Source: Bugula neritina
Taxonomy: Eukaryota > Bryozoa > Gymnolaemata > Cheilostomatida > Bugulidae
Assembly: GCA_964035545.1 (NCBI GenBank)
Contig: OZ037769.1
Location: forward strand, 17,489,633 to 17,553,632
Direction of reading: 5' to 3'
Length of the DNA: 64,000 nt
Shown here: positions 1 through 10,919 of the stretch, one piece after another
Layout: every line of letters begins with the position of its first letter
Numbering within the stretch: position 1 is the stretch's first letter
Position numbers and translations under genes: made by a program
Notes under the pieces: generated by a model
The model's input: the letters and a program-made list of their open reading frames with translations, nothing else
The model's database searches: none
What the model was told of the DNA's origin: nothing

Positions 1-31
1 CGTTGTCTCTAAGACGAAGAGGAAGCCCGCT

Positions 32-538
32 ATGCGGACCCAAGTTGTGTCTCCCCCAGAGACTGACCGCTCCAGGAGCACCCAGCCGTACGGAAGCAGC
101 TACTTCCTGCCCGGGAAGATTTCGGGTAAAGCTGCCACATTCCTACTGGATACTGGGTGCACTACCAACCTGCTGAGTCGGCGTCTCTTTGACACTCTTG
201 GGGCTCGAGAGCGGGCAAGCCTCGAGCCGTATGAAGGTGCGCATGGTACGTTGGCGGACGGATCATGCATTCCTTTCTACGGCGTCATCTCACTGCCTGG
301 ACGCGTCCGTGATCAAGCAATTCACGAGACGTTCATAGTCAGCCAGCTGAAGGAGGACGCCATCTTGGGAATGCCCTTCCTGGAGAAACACCAGTGTCAC
401 ATGGATTTCCAGAAGTCAGTGGTGGTGATGGCTGGGAAGGAACTTGTCTGTGTTGACAAGTTTGGCAGGCCCTTGGTGGGCGGAGTCCAGGTAGTGCGGG
501 ACTGCACAGTTCCGGGGAGGTCCCAGGCGACTCTCTGA
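32..538 (+). pseudogene. Ty3/gypsy aspartic protease segment
   Basis: Retropepsin-type aspartic protease that would cut the element's polyprotein. The catalytic D-T-G (FLLDTGCTTNLL) is at about 149-157 and the later ILGMPFL matches the second conserved stretch of retroviral-type proteases. The frame is open to the left, so the start at 32 is only the first ATG in the window; gag probably precedes it. It ends at an in-frame TGA (536-538), after which the same frame stays open into the RT segment, so this is an interrupted polyprotein and not a separate gene. Confidence 0.85.
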
Positions 539-1783
539 TGCAGAGTCAACTGCAAGGGGATCGCCGGCCTGGGGATGGTTGAAGGAACGCACGGAGCCAT
601 CCGACTAGCAAACAGCCTGAATCGGCTAGATTGTCGGCAAGAGCTCCTCGTGCAGTGCATCAACCCCTTCACGGAACCTGTCCGATTATCGGCCGGAGCG
701 CTGGTGGGGAAGTACCACTCCATCCAGGAAGCGGATGTGGGTCCGGCACTGGAGACAGTGGCCGACACCCAGGGGAACCCCCCTCACACCAGACGAGGAG
801 CAGTCCCGAAGCACCTGGCTGACCTGTATGGCGGAGCGTGCGGAGACTGTACGAGTACTACTGAACGCCAAGTACTGGCTCAACTACTTGCGGAGTACAG
901 TGATGTCTTCAGTTGTGGCGATGGAGACATGGGGCTGACTAAGGTTATCTCCCACGAGATACCCCTGGCAGCCGGCACCACTCCCATCAGGCAGCCTACC
1001 CGACGTCTAGGCCCGGAGAAGGAGAAGAAGGTGAGCCGACAGGTACAGGATCTTCTGGACCGGGATCTGATTGAGCCTGCCCACGGTGCGTGGAGCTCCC
1101 CAGTGGTCCTGGTCAAGAAGAAGGATGGTAGCTGGAGATTCTGCGTGGACTACCGCAGACTCAACAACGTTACTATCCAGAACGCCTACCCTCTCCCACG
1201 GATAGATGAGTCTTTAGATGCCCTCGCGGGTAGCAAGTATTTCAGTACTTTGGATCTGCTTAGCGGGTACTGGCAAGTGCCCCTCAGTCCTGATGCCCAG
1301 GACAAAGCAGCATTCATTACTCGCGACGGGCTCTGGAAATGAAAAGTACTGCCATTCGGACTAACGTCCGCTCCGGCAACATTCCAACGACTCACGGAGC
1401 AAGTCCTCAGTGGGTTACACTGGAAGACCCTCCTCATCTATCTGGACGATGTCATTGTCATCTCCCCAGACTTCTCGACTCATGTCAGTCGTCTGCGGGA
1501 GGTCTTTGACCGTCTCCGGGCAGCTGGACTGAAGCTGAAGCCCTCCAAGTGTGCACTCCTGCAGCCAGAAGTCAGGTACCTGGGCCATGTGGTTGGCCGT
1601 GATGGGGTCGCTACCGATCCAGAGAAGGTACAAGCTGTGAAGGAGTGGACTGTCCCCCGTGACCTCCCTGAGTTGCGTGCCTTCCTGGGCCTAGTAGGGT
1701 ACTACCAGCAGTACATACCTGGGTTCGCAGGAGTGGCTCAGCCGTTAAATCGGCTGACCGCAAAGGGAGTCCGGTGGCAGTGA
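539..1783 (+). pseudogene. Ty3/gypsy reverse transcriptase segment
   Basis: RNA-directed DNA polymerase. Visible motifs in order are SSPVVLVKKKDGSWRFCVDY, the YPLPRID stretch, FSTLDLLSGYWQVPL with the first catalytic aspartate, LPFGL, and the catalytic Y-L-D-D box at 1439-1450, followed by the KCALLQPEVRYLGHVV thumb/connection region and LRAFLGLVGYYQQYI. All are typical of Ty3/gypsy RT. In-frame TGA codons at 1340-1342 and 1781-1783 break it, both where relatives usually have tryptophan, with no change of frame. Confidence 0.93.
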
Positions 1784-2251
1784 ACACAGGAGGAACAGCA
1801 GGCATTCGACCACCTCAAGCAACGGCTAATGGAAGCGCCAATCCTGGCGTATCCTGATTCAGCCAAGGAGTACATCCTGGACACCGACGCCAGCGACCAC
1901 AGCGTGGGAGCCGTCCTGTCTCAAGTCCAGAGTGGAAGTGAGGTGGTCGTGGCTTACTACAGCAAGACTCTCGCGGCCGCCGAGAAGAACTACTGCACCA
2001 CTAGGAAGCAACTCTTAGCAGTGGTCAAGGCGGTCAAGCACTTTCGGCCATATCTGTATGGGAAATCGTTCCGTCTGCGAACAGACCATGCATCACTGAT
2101 ATGGCTGTGTAAGCGTGCAAAGCCCTCGAGCCAGGTGGCTCGTTGGCTAGAGATTCTTGCCGAGTTCTCTTACCGGATAGAGCACCGTGCAGGCCGGAAG
2201 CATGGGAACGCCGACGGCATGAGCCGCCGGCCGGTAGAGGACTGTAAGTAA
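1784..2251 (+). pseudogene. Ty3/gypsy RNase H segment
   Basis: RNase H domain directly behind RT. It shows APILAYPDSAKEYILDTDAS, with the first active-site aspartate in T-D-A-S, then VVAYYSKTLAAAEKNYCTT with the conserved E, and LRTDHASLIWL with the next D. The usual gypsy ending HRAGRKHGNADGMSRRP is present. The frame stops at TAA 2249-2251 and is open again straight after it, continuing into a CLHIEQ-type linker typical of gypsy elements. Confidence 0.9.
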
Positions 2252-3640
2252 TGCCTGCACATTGAACAGCGGGACGGGGGACCCGCTCGCCTTGACGTGG
2301 AAGCAGAGCTAGTGAAGGGCACCGCCTACCAGTGGGAGCACGGCCATCTTCGGACCGAAACCCACCAGGACGGTGTCCAGGCACTCCACGCCAACCCTAC
2401 TCTGCACCAGAATGTCAAGGAGCTGTGCCGACTCCAGGAGACGCTACCCGGCGCGGTAGCGGACATCTTCCGGGCCAAGAAGGAGGGCCGACGACCTAGC
2501 GAGGAACAGCAGCGGCAGGGAGACGTTGAGTTCCAACTCTTCTGTCGTCGCTGGGATGCCCTCAAGGTCAGTCCTGATGGCCTCCTGATGATAACGTTAG
2601 CAGCAGACAACCGCCGGCAGGAGAGGGACCGCGTCGTCTGTCCACGCGCCCTCCGGCGGGAACTGATCTGGGACACCCATAAGCAGGCTCATGCTGGAGT
2701 CAGTCGGGTCATCAGGTGTCTGTGGCTGCGTTGGTATTGGCCCGGAATGACTCGGGACGTACGACTGCGGGTACGGCAATGCGAGGTCTGCCAAGCTAGC
2801 AAGCATGGCCGCCCCACGGAAACCACTGGTCGACGCCGGCTGTACGCTGGTCGACCGTGGCAAGTAGTGGCGGTAGACCTCGTCGGGCCTATGCCGTTAT
2901 CCGCCAGAGGGAACACCTGGATACTGATGCTCACGGACCACTTTACCCGGTGGGCGGATGCTCTGGCTATTCCAGACGCAACCGCCCCCACGGTGGCCCG
3001 GACCCTGGACCAACATGTGTTCTGTTACCTCGGTTTGCCCGAGCAGATACATACGGACCACGGCGCCCAGTTCCAGTCCCAGCTCATGGGAGACCTCTGC
3101 CGGATATGGGAGGTGAACCAGAGTCGGACCACCCCATATCACTTGCAAGGGAACGGAGTCATTGAGCGGAACAACAGGATGTTGGGTGACGCGCTCCGGA
3201 GCCTGCTCCTTGGTCGAGGTCAAGAAGAATGGGACGTGGTGCTGCCGCAGATCATGCGGGCTTACCGCAGCACACCACACTCTGCCACGCAGGAGACCCC
3301 AAACTTCCTGATGCTAGGCCGAAAGACGCGGGTCCCGGAACACCTGACGTACCATGTTCCCGCCCCCGAGTCACCGGTACCCGAATATGTGGAGGGTCTG
3401 ATGGACATCATGGGCAAAGCTCATGATGCGCTGCGTACCCAGCAGTGGCAGACCCGCACAGAGGACTCGGAGGAGCCCCCGTTGTACCAGGTGGGAGACT
3501 GGGTCTGGATGGTGAGCTACCGTAGGCGACGCGGACAGTCGGCTAAGCTTCAGCCCAAGTTTGTCGGTCCCTACTGCGTAGTGGAGGTGCTGCCCAACCA
3601 CACGTACCGTGTGGAGCGCTCTGGACAGATCTCCGTCTAG
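2252..3640 (+). pseudogene. Ty3/gypsy integrase with GPY/F module
   Basis: Integrase that would insert the cDNA. An N-terminal HHCC zinc-binding region is seen (DTHKQAHAGV followed by QCEVCQASK). The catalytic core has the D-D-E triad in VAVDLVGP, HTDHGAQF and NGVIERNN. The C-terminal GPY/F module is visible as LQPKFVGPYCVVEVLPNHTY. No chromodomain is recognised after it. TAG at 3638-3640 ends this stretch, and the same frame continues into the tail segment. All catalytic residues are intact in this segment. Confidence 0.92.
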
Positions 3641-5617
3641 AGCGAGCAGCGCCTCAAACCTTACCATGCCAGCCCAGACGCGGTGGGTCAGGCTCCACCC
3701 CTCCTGGAGCCCCACCGTCAGCCCAACCGTCGAGGACGGGCCACCCAGCCCCGAGAGGTGGAAATAATGGTCCCCAGGGAAACGGACCAGGAGCAGGCCG
3801 CCTTGGTAGAGCAGCTAGAGCGGCAGCAGAGAGCGGAGCGGGAGCAGGAACAGCGGCAAGCCCTTGGACCACCACCCTTCCTGGGGGAGGACACCCCCAC
3901 CCCCGTACGGGGTGAAGACGGGGACCCCCCTACTAGGGCAGCCCAGGAGCCACCAACACCACCAGTGCCTGTTCCACTTGAGAGGAGCCAGCGGTCAAGA
4001 AGACCCCCCAGGTATCTGGCAGACTATGCTGTAGGGCACCTGGAGTGGCCCCCTCCTGAGGACGACTCCCCCCGCACCGACTGCCACCCCATCTTGGTTG
4101 GAAATTCCCTCCATCACCCCGGGGAATTCCACCAAGAAGAAGAAATGGCCGACCAAATTTCGGAAGACACTCGATTACGCGAGTTGTCTTTTCGAAATCC
4201 GGGGGAAATTCCCACGAGCCACGCGACTCGGGCTTCAGCAGGTAATACTTCTGAAGCACGAGGTTCGGCCATTTCTTATTCTGATTTCACACAGCTCGCA
4301 CGGCAATTACAGCTCAAGTTAAATTCTGATTTTAATACTAAGTTTGATTTTAATACTGTTCTCCAGACGCTATCAGCAGCTATGGGAATTACTTTACCAG
4401 ACACGCAATCAGGTATTTCTTCTAGATTAGATCCTCCAGTTACGGAGTCTAGTCAAACTAGAGTAGACTGGTCTTTATTAGACTTACTTGGTTCTGATTT
4501 CTTAGAACCGGAGGCCGAGATGGATCTTGGAGATGACTCTGCCATTGATACTTTGTTAAATCACGACGTAGGCTCAGTCAATTTCTGCGATACACCTCGG
4601 CCCTCGGTTTTTAATTTAACTCCATACACACCTGTGCCGAATTTCGGCGATAGTGAGACCGGCTTATCACAGCCTCTACTATCTGTTCTAGAGGAGCGTA
4701 TGGACATTGAGGAGGCCAGTCAGTCAGCCTCCCCTCTCCCACCAGCCCTTGCTTCGGCTTCTAATAGCCAGCAGGCCGCCACCTCCTCCACAGAGGTGTG
4801 TTCCGCCATCGTTAGTGGCCCTGGCCCCAAACCGGTCGAGCTTCAGCTCACGGCCGGGGAGGAGCAGGGCATCCTACACGGCGACCACCTGCCAGCAGAA
4901 GAAGATAACTCCCCAATACTGGCCCTGCCTCGGGCCCTGGTTGCCCGCCAGTATTGGGTGACTGGACCCACCAATCTTGAGATTGGTGAAGCTTGCGGTG
5001 AGCCGGGCAACCGCATCTGCCATGAGTGCAAGAGAAAATTCTCCTCTGCACGGCGGTTGCGTGTACACGCCCCACAGCACTACATCAACGTGTTTTGCCC
5101 GTGTGGGGAATTCTCCTACCAGAGAGACTATGTGTTGAGACATCAACGCATAGCTCACTGCCACACGGGCTACACGTTTGCTGTAGACCAGGCCTCCTTT
5201 CCCGAGTTTCGGGACCTGGTGCTGCCACACGTGGCGGATTCTCATAAACGGGCTGCTCTCGCCCTGGGATTCCCCGCGTGTAGGCCTGTTCGGGAGGAAG
5301 AAGGGGAGCCCGCCGCGACACCCCAACCGGCAGCCACCCAGCCACTTCGAGTCATGCTGGCACAGGTCGGACCAGGCGCCAGGACCGATTCATCGGACCT
5401 GGGCCCCCGGCCCTCGGCGGCGGGGGAGAAGCAGACACACCGCCAGCGACGTCCTACCCATGGTACCACCGACCGCCCCAGACACCAGACGTCGGCCCAG
5501 TTGGCGGAGGAGGTACAACATCTACGCCGGCAGCTCCGCAGGTATGAGGAGGAGCTGGGGCAACTCAGGAGACGTGTAAGCCGCCTAGAGCGGGGCCGAT
5601 CTGGAGACCGCCGCTGA
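3641..5617 (+). pseudogene. C-terminal tail of the Ty3/gypsy polyprotein with two C2H2 zinc fingers
   Basis: About 650 codons in the same frame as pol, ending at TGA 5615-5617. It starts with a Pro/Gln/Glu-rich stretch, passes through an acidic Ser/Leu/Asp-rich middle (4140-4700, more AT-rich than its flanks), then two classic zinc fingers: C-x2-C-x12-H-x3-H from 5018 and C-x1-C-x12-H-x4-H from about 5095. It ends in an Arg/Glu/Leu heptad-like coiled coil (LAEEVQHLRRQLRRYEEE). No signal peptide or membrane segment is seen, so it is not an obvious envelope gene. Its function is unknown; nucleic-acid binding is an inference from the fingers. Confidence 0.75.
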
Positions 5618-5914
5618 GACTATTTGTATAGTATTTTCCTTTCCTGTTCTTATTTCTTTGTTTTTTTTGTGTGTGTGTGTAAATTCTTTCATGTAATGTA
5701 TGTACCTATTCACGCTCTGTCTTTTTTGTGCGTGCACAACTTTCCCTGTTTTTTTTCTTTTATTATTGTATTATTAATATCACGGCATGGCTACCGTACT
5801 TGTTTTTTTTTTGTGTTACCTATTAACTGTGTGTTTTATTGTCGTGTCATTCCCTGTTGTGTGTTTGTTGTTGTGTACGCCTCTTTATCGGAAAGCATGC
5901 TTTCCGGTGGGGGG

Positions 5915-6261
5915 TGTGTGTGGTAAATTTATGTTGTGTGTGTGTGTGTCCTTTGTTGCCGAGATCGGCACTTCGGTCCTCCGAAACACCGATATGCCGA
6001 TTCTCGGCATATCAGAATACCGAAGTGCTGAAATGCCGGATTCGGCATTTCGGATTCCCGAAGTGCCGATATTCGGCATATCGGGCCTCCGATCTCAGCA
6101 AACAAAGGAATGTTATTGTCCTGCATGTATATAAAAGCCAGCGAGTTCCAGTATAGTGCAGTCTACTACTGGAGCTCGCTGGATAAAGACTATTGATTCA
6201 CTCGGACTACAATAAAGCTATCTTACCTTTTACCTTATTTCTCGCCTTTTTTCTCATGACA
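5915..6261 (+). repeat. 3' LTR of the Ty3/gypsy element
   Basis: A G-rich polypurine-like stretch (GGTGGGGGG, ending 5914) is followed by TG at 5915. The proposed LTR ends in CA at 6260-6261. It contains a TATA box TATATAAAAG (6128-6137) and a polyadenylation signal AATAAA (6211-6216) in the right order for U3-R-U5. The exact ends are estimates because the 5' LTR is outside the window. The U3 part is full of hairpins with a TGCCGA/TCGGCA core. Confidence 0.75.
5957..6077. promoter_or_regulatory. U3 hairpin cluster with TGCCGA/TCGGCA inverted pairs
   Basis: Four inverted pairs in 120 bases: TGCCGA-ga-TCGGCA (5957-5970), a perfect 10-bp stem GATATGCCGA-ttc-TCGGCATATC (5991-6013), a 9-bp stem GAAATGCCG-gatt-CGGCATTTC (6030-6051), and GCCGA-tat-TCGGC (6065-6077). 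They end about 50 bases upstream of the TATA box. They could be repeated palindromic binding sites for a regulator or a structure-forming element; the role is inferred only from position. Confidence 0.5.
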
Positions 6262-7430
6262 AGCATGTAAAGCACTAGTTTCATTCACAACCCACAAAAC
6301 TATCACAATAGTCATTTAAATTCAATTTAAATTCTCCCATTTTTTTTTGCTTTCTGCTGCATAAAATTGAGTTTTCTTAATCATTGTGCATCTGAAAAAG
6401 TGGCTATCATAATTATTTAATACTTTGCTTAGTAATTATCAACAAGTTATCATTTTTATTAGCAGACAACATTGTAGCGAGCAGTCTTTTTCTACTTCTC
6501 AGATCGATCTGGCGTCTTTCCATGGTCTTATATTGACATAAGAGCGATCTGAGTTCGAGCTCCACAGACCGACCAGCTCAGAACGACGGAGATCGATCTT
6601 TGGCGTCTTTCCATGGATCGATCTCACCGAGATCGATCTGAGATCGGTACATGGAAAGCCGGTGATTATGAAAATAAACTTTTTCATTCACTTCATGGAA
6701 ATAGTTGCATTGAAGAAAAACCTCATTTGAAGGGTTTCTTAGGAGGAAAATTCTATTTGCATTATGCAGCACGTGCTGGCTTGGAAATGGGTCTTTCAAT
6801 TAAATCGAATGAAACCTTTTGTGACGGAGGCAGAGATAGGCTATTGTGGCGGTTAGGTACATAGTTACGCTATGTAAACAATTCAATTATAAATCATAAC
6901 CTACGCTAAAGTGCAGTCCATCCCATCACAATTTAAATCATTCTATTTATCTTAGCTGATATTATTAAAACAACTACTAATCATCCTAAATTTATAAAAC
7001 TTTTCTGTAAGCAAAGGCATTCCTAAGCTAAAAATAAATTGGTAGATATTTTCACTTTGAAAATTTAAATTACTCTTAAGCTTTAGTTTACTGAATGCAA
7101 AATACTCTATGCTTTCATTGGTTTATGCTTTTTTAATTTTAAATAAACTGACTCAAAGTTTGCGTATTGAATTAACTTAATCTATCGAAAACGAAAACAG
7201 AAGTGGTAATTAAAAAAATTGTCATTGGCACCCGAAACAATTAGAAACACTCAGCCAATCACTTCTCAGACAAGAACAAATGAAGCAGGTTTTTCTACTA
7301 AACTTATAAACCTGTTTTGTTCCAGTAGAGCAACAGTATAATATGAACTATATAATACCATATACTTGTGGCTTAATGAGCCACCAACACTCTGCTTCTT
7401 CTGTAGAATGAAACATTAGCGTTGATTCTC
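6262..7430. other. AT-rich non-coding stretch with a GATC-rich palindromic patch
   Basis: No convincing gene. At 6495-6660 the decamer AGATCGATCT and the word GGCGTCTTTCCATGG each occur twice, with further GATC-rich inverted copies, suggesting a small degraded foldback or MITE-like element. The rest is AT-rich DNA without recognisable exons. If the GTPase fragment at 7482-7959 is a live gene, this is part of its intron. Confidence 0.4.
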
Positions 7431-7481
7431 TGTGCGAAAGCTTATTGCGCAAATTGACATGTATTTCTCCTACACACTGAC

Positions 7482-7959
7482 CTTTTTTCCCTCTTCTGGT
7501 TCAACAATAAAAGGTTTGCTCCACACAGATATTCCTCTGGTTACAGCTGTTCTACTACTTCCCCAGGGGAAACCTTTAGTTTTTGTTGTTGAGTGTTCCC
7601 AATTATCATCATTACCATTCTGTATAACCAGGTATATTATATTACACACAGTGTATATTGTACAATATATTGAATATATAATACAGCATATTATACTGTA
7701 TAATCAACTGCATTTTTACTATGCAATACTGTATAATTATTGACAGAGAATAACTCACCAGCTCCAAGTAAGTTAAATAATTGATGTACAGATTGAGAAG
7801 GAAAGACTTTCCACTTCTAGCAACTCCAACCATAGAGACAATGACCAGAGGCAAGTTACCAACTTTCTCAAGAACTTTGTGTAGTTCCTTCTCTTTTATT
7901 TGAGGTTGACCAGACTCAAAGGTTACAATCTCCACAACCCTTATGTTTCCTGAATCCAT
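7482..7959 (-). pseudogene. Second GBP/atlastin-like GTPase: first two coding exons
   Basis: Two exons nearly identical to exons 3 and 4 of the complete GTPase gene at 22599-36668. Exon 7759-7959 starts with ATG right after a TCAG acceptor and encodes VVEIVTFESGQPQ, the P-loop GVARSGKSF, and ends at GTGAGT. Exon 7482-7619 encodes the switch I region (TAVTRGISVW). Splice sites and phases are intact (201 and 138 bases). The MEN... exon of the full copy is missing here, so this copy would start with MDSGNIR. No later exon is found down to the retrotransposon. They may lie left of the window, or the copy is a truncated pseudogene; the window cannot decide. Confidence 0.75.
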
Positions 7960-8676
7960 CTGATGAAAACAATTTCATAAAATTTATAAAAGACAAAATA
8001 ACTTAAAACTCTGACCGTATCATTTTATCATGGTGCTTCATATCCTTGTGGTAATGATTTTTAATTAACTTGGTTTTGGTCCTGCTGGAAGATATCTATG
8101 TAAAAAATATTCTCTGTTTTAGTTATGCAATCCACCATAAGCAAATTTTTATGTAGGTAGTAAAAATTTATAGTGATGTGTTATTTATCTCCATAAACAA
8201 CATCAAAATCTAGTTCAACTTGATGTTTTAATTTGAATTCTTTATATTGCTATATACAGATATTTTCAATATAAAAAGAAAATTAGATCAGCGAGGTAAA
8301 TTTTCTATAGAATATATATAGAAGATAGTTATAGTAGAAGATACATATGTATAATTCTTCAATCACAATATTAAGAAGGCTATTTATAGCTACTAGTCCT
8401 TGCTCTTAGAGAGTTTTAAACCTAAGTTAATTTGAAAGGTGGAGATTTGCATGCTGAAAAACCATTGTTTTATAACAACTTATTCGAGCAAATGTCTTGA
8501 GAATTAATTTGGAATTTCTTATTGCTTGCTGATGACTTTTCATTTGGCTCTCAAATCCGCGACACTATAAAACCAATCGTAATCATTGCTTGCTATTCTT
8601 TATAGCTGCTGCAACACACTGCTTCATCACTAAACTGATACTTACGAGTTATGTGAATTAAAAGAAATAAAACTTA

Positions 8677-8880
8677 CTTTCAATTTCAAATCCTTGCTCT
8701 AAAAGCTGTTCTTGTATTCAGAGAGTGATGTATGCAGATCAGAATCTATAGTAACTATTAGAAAGTTACTCTCAGTTAGAAAGTGAATAAGTGAGGCCCC
8801 TTATAGTCTACCTTGTGATGGTGGGCGTGTACTTAGTAGAGCAGAGTTTCTATTGGTTGATATGGTTGCTATGATAATGT
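8677..8880 (-). promoter_or_regulatory. Promoter and 5' UTR exon of the second GTPase copy
   Basis: The block 8813-8878 is almost identical to 36951-37014 upstream of the complete GTPase gene. On the - strand it holds a CCAAT box (complement of ATTGG 8852-8856) and a GC-box-like CGCCCACC. Downstream, a splice donor AAA|GTAAGT (exon edge 8677) matches the donor at 36797, marking a short non-coding first exon. Conservation between copies while the flanks diverge suggests functional promoter sequence. Confidence 0.55.
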
Positions 8881-9169
8881 AAAACAGTATGGGGGTTGGG
8901 GGTAGAATCAGAGCAATAGCACACTGTATTTATTTGTTGTAGAGTAGTTGATATGTGTTCTTTTACAGAAAACAAGATAATAATCCCAATCAACATGATA
9001 GAAAGTTATGTTAACACTTACATTTCAAAATGCCAGCGTGGAATTACATAAAGACATACATGTCTGATTACATTTAACAAATGTGAGATGAATGCTGCTA
9101 GACAATTAGGTATCAAGAAGAGCTTTGCTTAAACTCCCTCTGCATGGTGCAAGCAGTGACACCCCCTCT

Positions 9170-9447
9170 GTATATACTAGACTGACACCTCCTCAGTATA
9201 TACTAGACTGACAACCCTTCAGTATATACTAGACTGACACCCCTTCAGTATATACTCAACTGACACCCCCTCAGTATATACTAGACTGACACCCCTTCAG
9301 CATATACTAGACTGACACCCCCTCAGTATATACTAGACTGACACCCCCTCAGCATATACTAGACTGACACCCCCTCAGCATATACTAGACTGACACCCCC
9401 TCAGCATATACTAGACTGACACCCCCTCAGTATATACTAGACTGGCA
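9170..9447. repeat. 26-bp minisatellite, copy A
   Basis: About ten units of CAGTATATACTAGACTGACA plus CCCCCT, with T/C variation in the first triplet. The same array is at 37320-37582 in the paralogous region, so it predates the duplication. Copy number differs between the two. Confidence 0.9.
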
Positions 9448-10698
9448 CCTCTGATATAGTCTTAGTACCAAGCATTCACTCAGGAGTTGTAGTGGAATAC
9501 AGCCTGAAATGAGCTGATCACTAAGTTACGTAGTGAGCTAGTAAGCTAGGACAGATTTCTCAAAGTAACCAAATAGTAGGATTTATAACAAAACTCATAT
9601 ATCGTTCTATATTCTAGAAGAACTGCCTATACTATCATAGTGCAAGGTATTGTAACTTGTTTTGCATTTTACTGAGGTTATAGTAACCTCAATAAGCTGT
9701 GAGAGATATCTTTAAGGCTAAATATATATCTGCTCTGAACCTTTTCTAAATATTGGGTAGATAAGTTGATAAGGAGTTAAGAAAATCAAGAGCCTTGATT
9801 GTTTAGGTGTATTAATTCATATTTTACTAGTTTTGGGCAAAAAACCATGTTCATTAGCAGCTAAATTGTAAAAAATAGCTAGAAACTGGAGATTTCCGGT
9901 GTGTACTAAATTAACTAAAAGGACCCATTTGTATTGGGAAGTTCAACTCTTTCAAAAATTACGCATAGAATCAGCAAATACTTGGCAGTGTGTTTACTAT
10001 TCATGCACAGTATGAAAATAGCTCATTTAACAAAATCTAATAAGTTGATTTGTTTTGAAGTCAATATACTTAGTCATTAGTGAGTACAGATAGTAACCAA
10101 AGAGAACTGTTTGATACAGTTGTATCAGGGTTTGAGGTTTGTGGTTGGCATGTAGCATATCTAGGCCAGGCAGAACAATAAAACAAGCAAAAGTATAAGA
10201 GGTTTAACATTTTAAACAATTCTGCATCCAAAATATGTCCAGATCTTAATGCCAAGAAAGCACATTAAGACCCCTGAACTTTATTCTTAGAAAATGTCAA
10301 ATGTAGGTTATATTTCTTGTCAATTTTCATATAGAGTGCCAAAAGATCTACAAGCCATCACAAATAACTGAATATATAAAATCCATACACTGTAATAGAA
10401 CAATAAATAATGCAATATGCCTTAGTGACAAAGTTAAGCTTATTGTAGCAAAGAGTTTATAGAAAGAGGGTTTACATGACAAGGTATGCTAAGTGAATAC
10501 AGACAGTAAGCATGGTTAAATTGAATCAGAGGAGAAGGCTGAATGATGAAAGTTGACTGTATACAAGGGGTGGGTGGGAACACACTTCAAGACAACCAGC
10601 CGGTAATAACTAGGACCTGGTAATAGGCATTTATCTCAACTTAAGTGGGTGAGACAGTAAGATATCAATAAGTAAGAGACACATTGATGTCTACGTAC

Positions 10699-10789
10699 CA
10701 TCATCTATTAGGTTAGCATCTTCTATGAGACTAGAGAGCAATACATGGTCATCTGTCTCGTCATCACTAATATCTTTATACTCATCAAC
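10699..10789 (-). pseudogene. Orphan copy of IPO9 exon 19
   Basis: A 91-base exon with intact AG acceptor and GTACGT donor, nearly identical to IPO9 exon 19 at 39493-39583 (acidic [18 protein letters not shown]...). Neighbouring IPO9 exons 18 and 20 are absent from this copy, so it cannot be part of an importin here. It is a relic of the segmental duplication. Confidence 0.9.
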
Positions 10790-10919
10790 CTTTATTGAAA
10801 ATAATCAAAGTGTAAATATTTGTAGTGAACGTATAAACTAGATAAGAGAGGGTTATCAGAGAAGGTATCAGAGAGGGTATCAGAGGTGAGTGTAAAGGAT
10901 AGTCTGTAACATTTGACAA

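Larger units (their letters stand above)
1..6261 (+). mobile_element. Ty3/gypsy LTR retrotransposon, 5' end off the window
   Basis: One reading frame (frame 2) carries protease, reverse transcriptase, RNase H, integrase and a long tail from about 32 to 5617, followed by a 3' LTR. The order PR-RT-RH-IN is that of Ty3/gypsy (Metaviridae), not Ty1/copia. Gag, primer-binding site and 5' LTR would lie left of the window. Five stop codons (536, 1340, 1781, 2249, 3638) break the frame but there is no frameshift in 5.6 kb, so the copy looks young but dead. It is GC-rich compared with the AT-rich host DNA around it. It lies upstream in coordinates of, and antisense to, the GTPase fragment at 7482-7959, so it may sit in an intron of that gene copy. 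Target-site duplication cannot be checked. Confidence 0.95.

Noticed and set aside
397-1437. Minus-strand and alternative-frame ORFs over the retrotransposon
   Set aside because: Shadows of the GC-rich pol frame; no family resemblance.
6613-6864. Plus-strand frame of 83 codons next to the LTR
   Set aside because: Covers a GATC-rich palindromic patch; no homology, and only a short chance frame.
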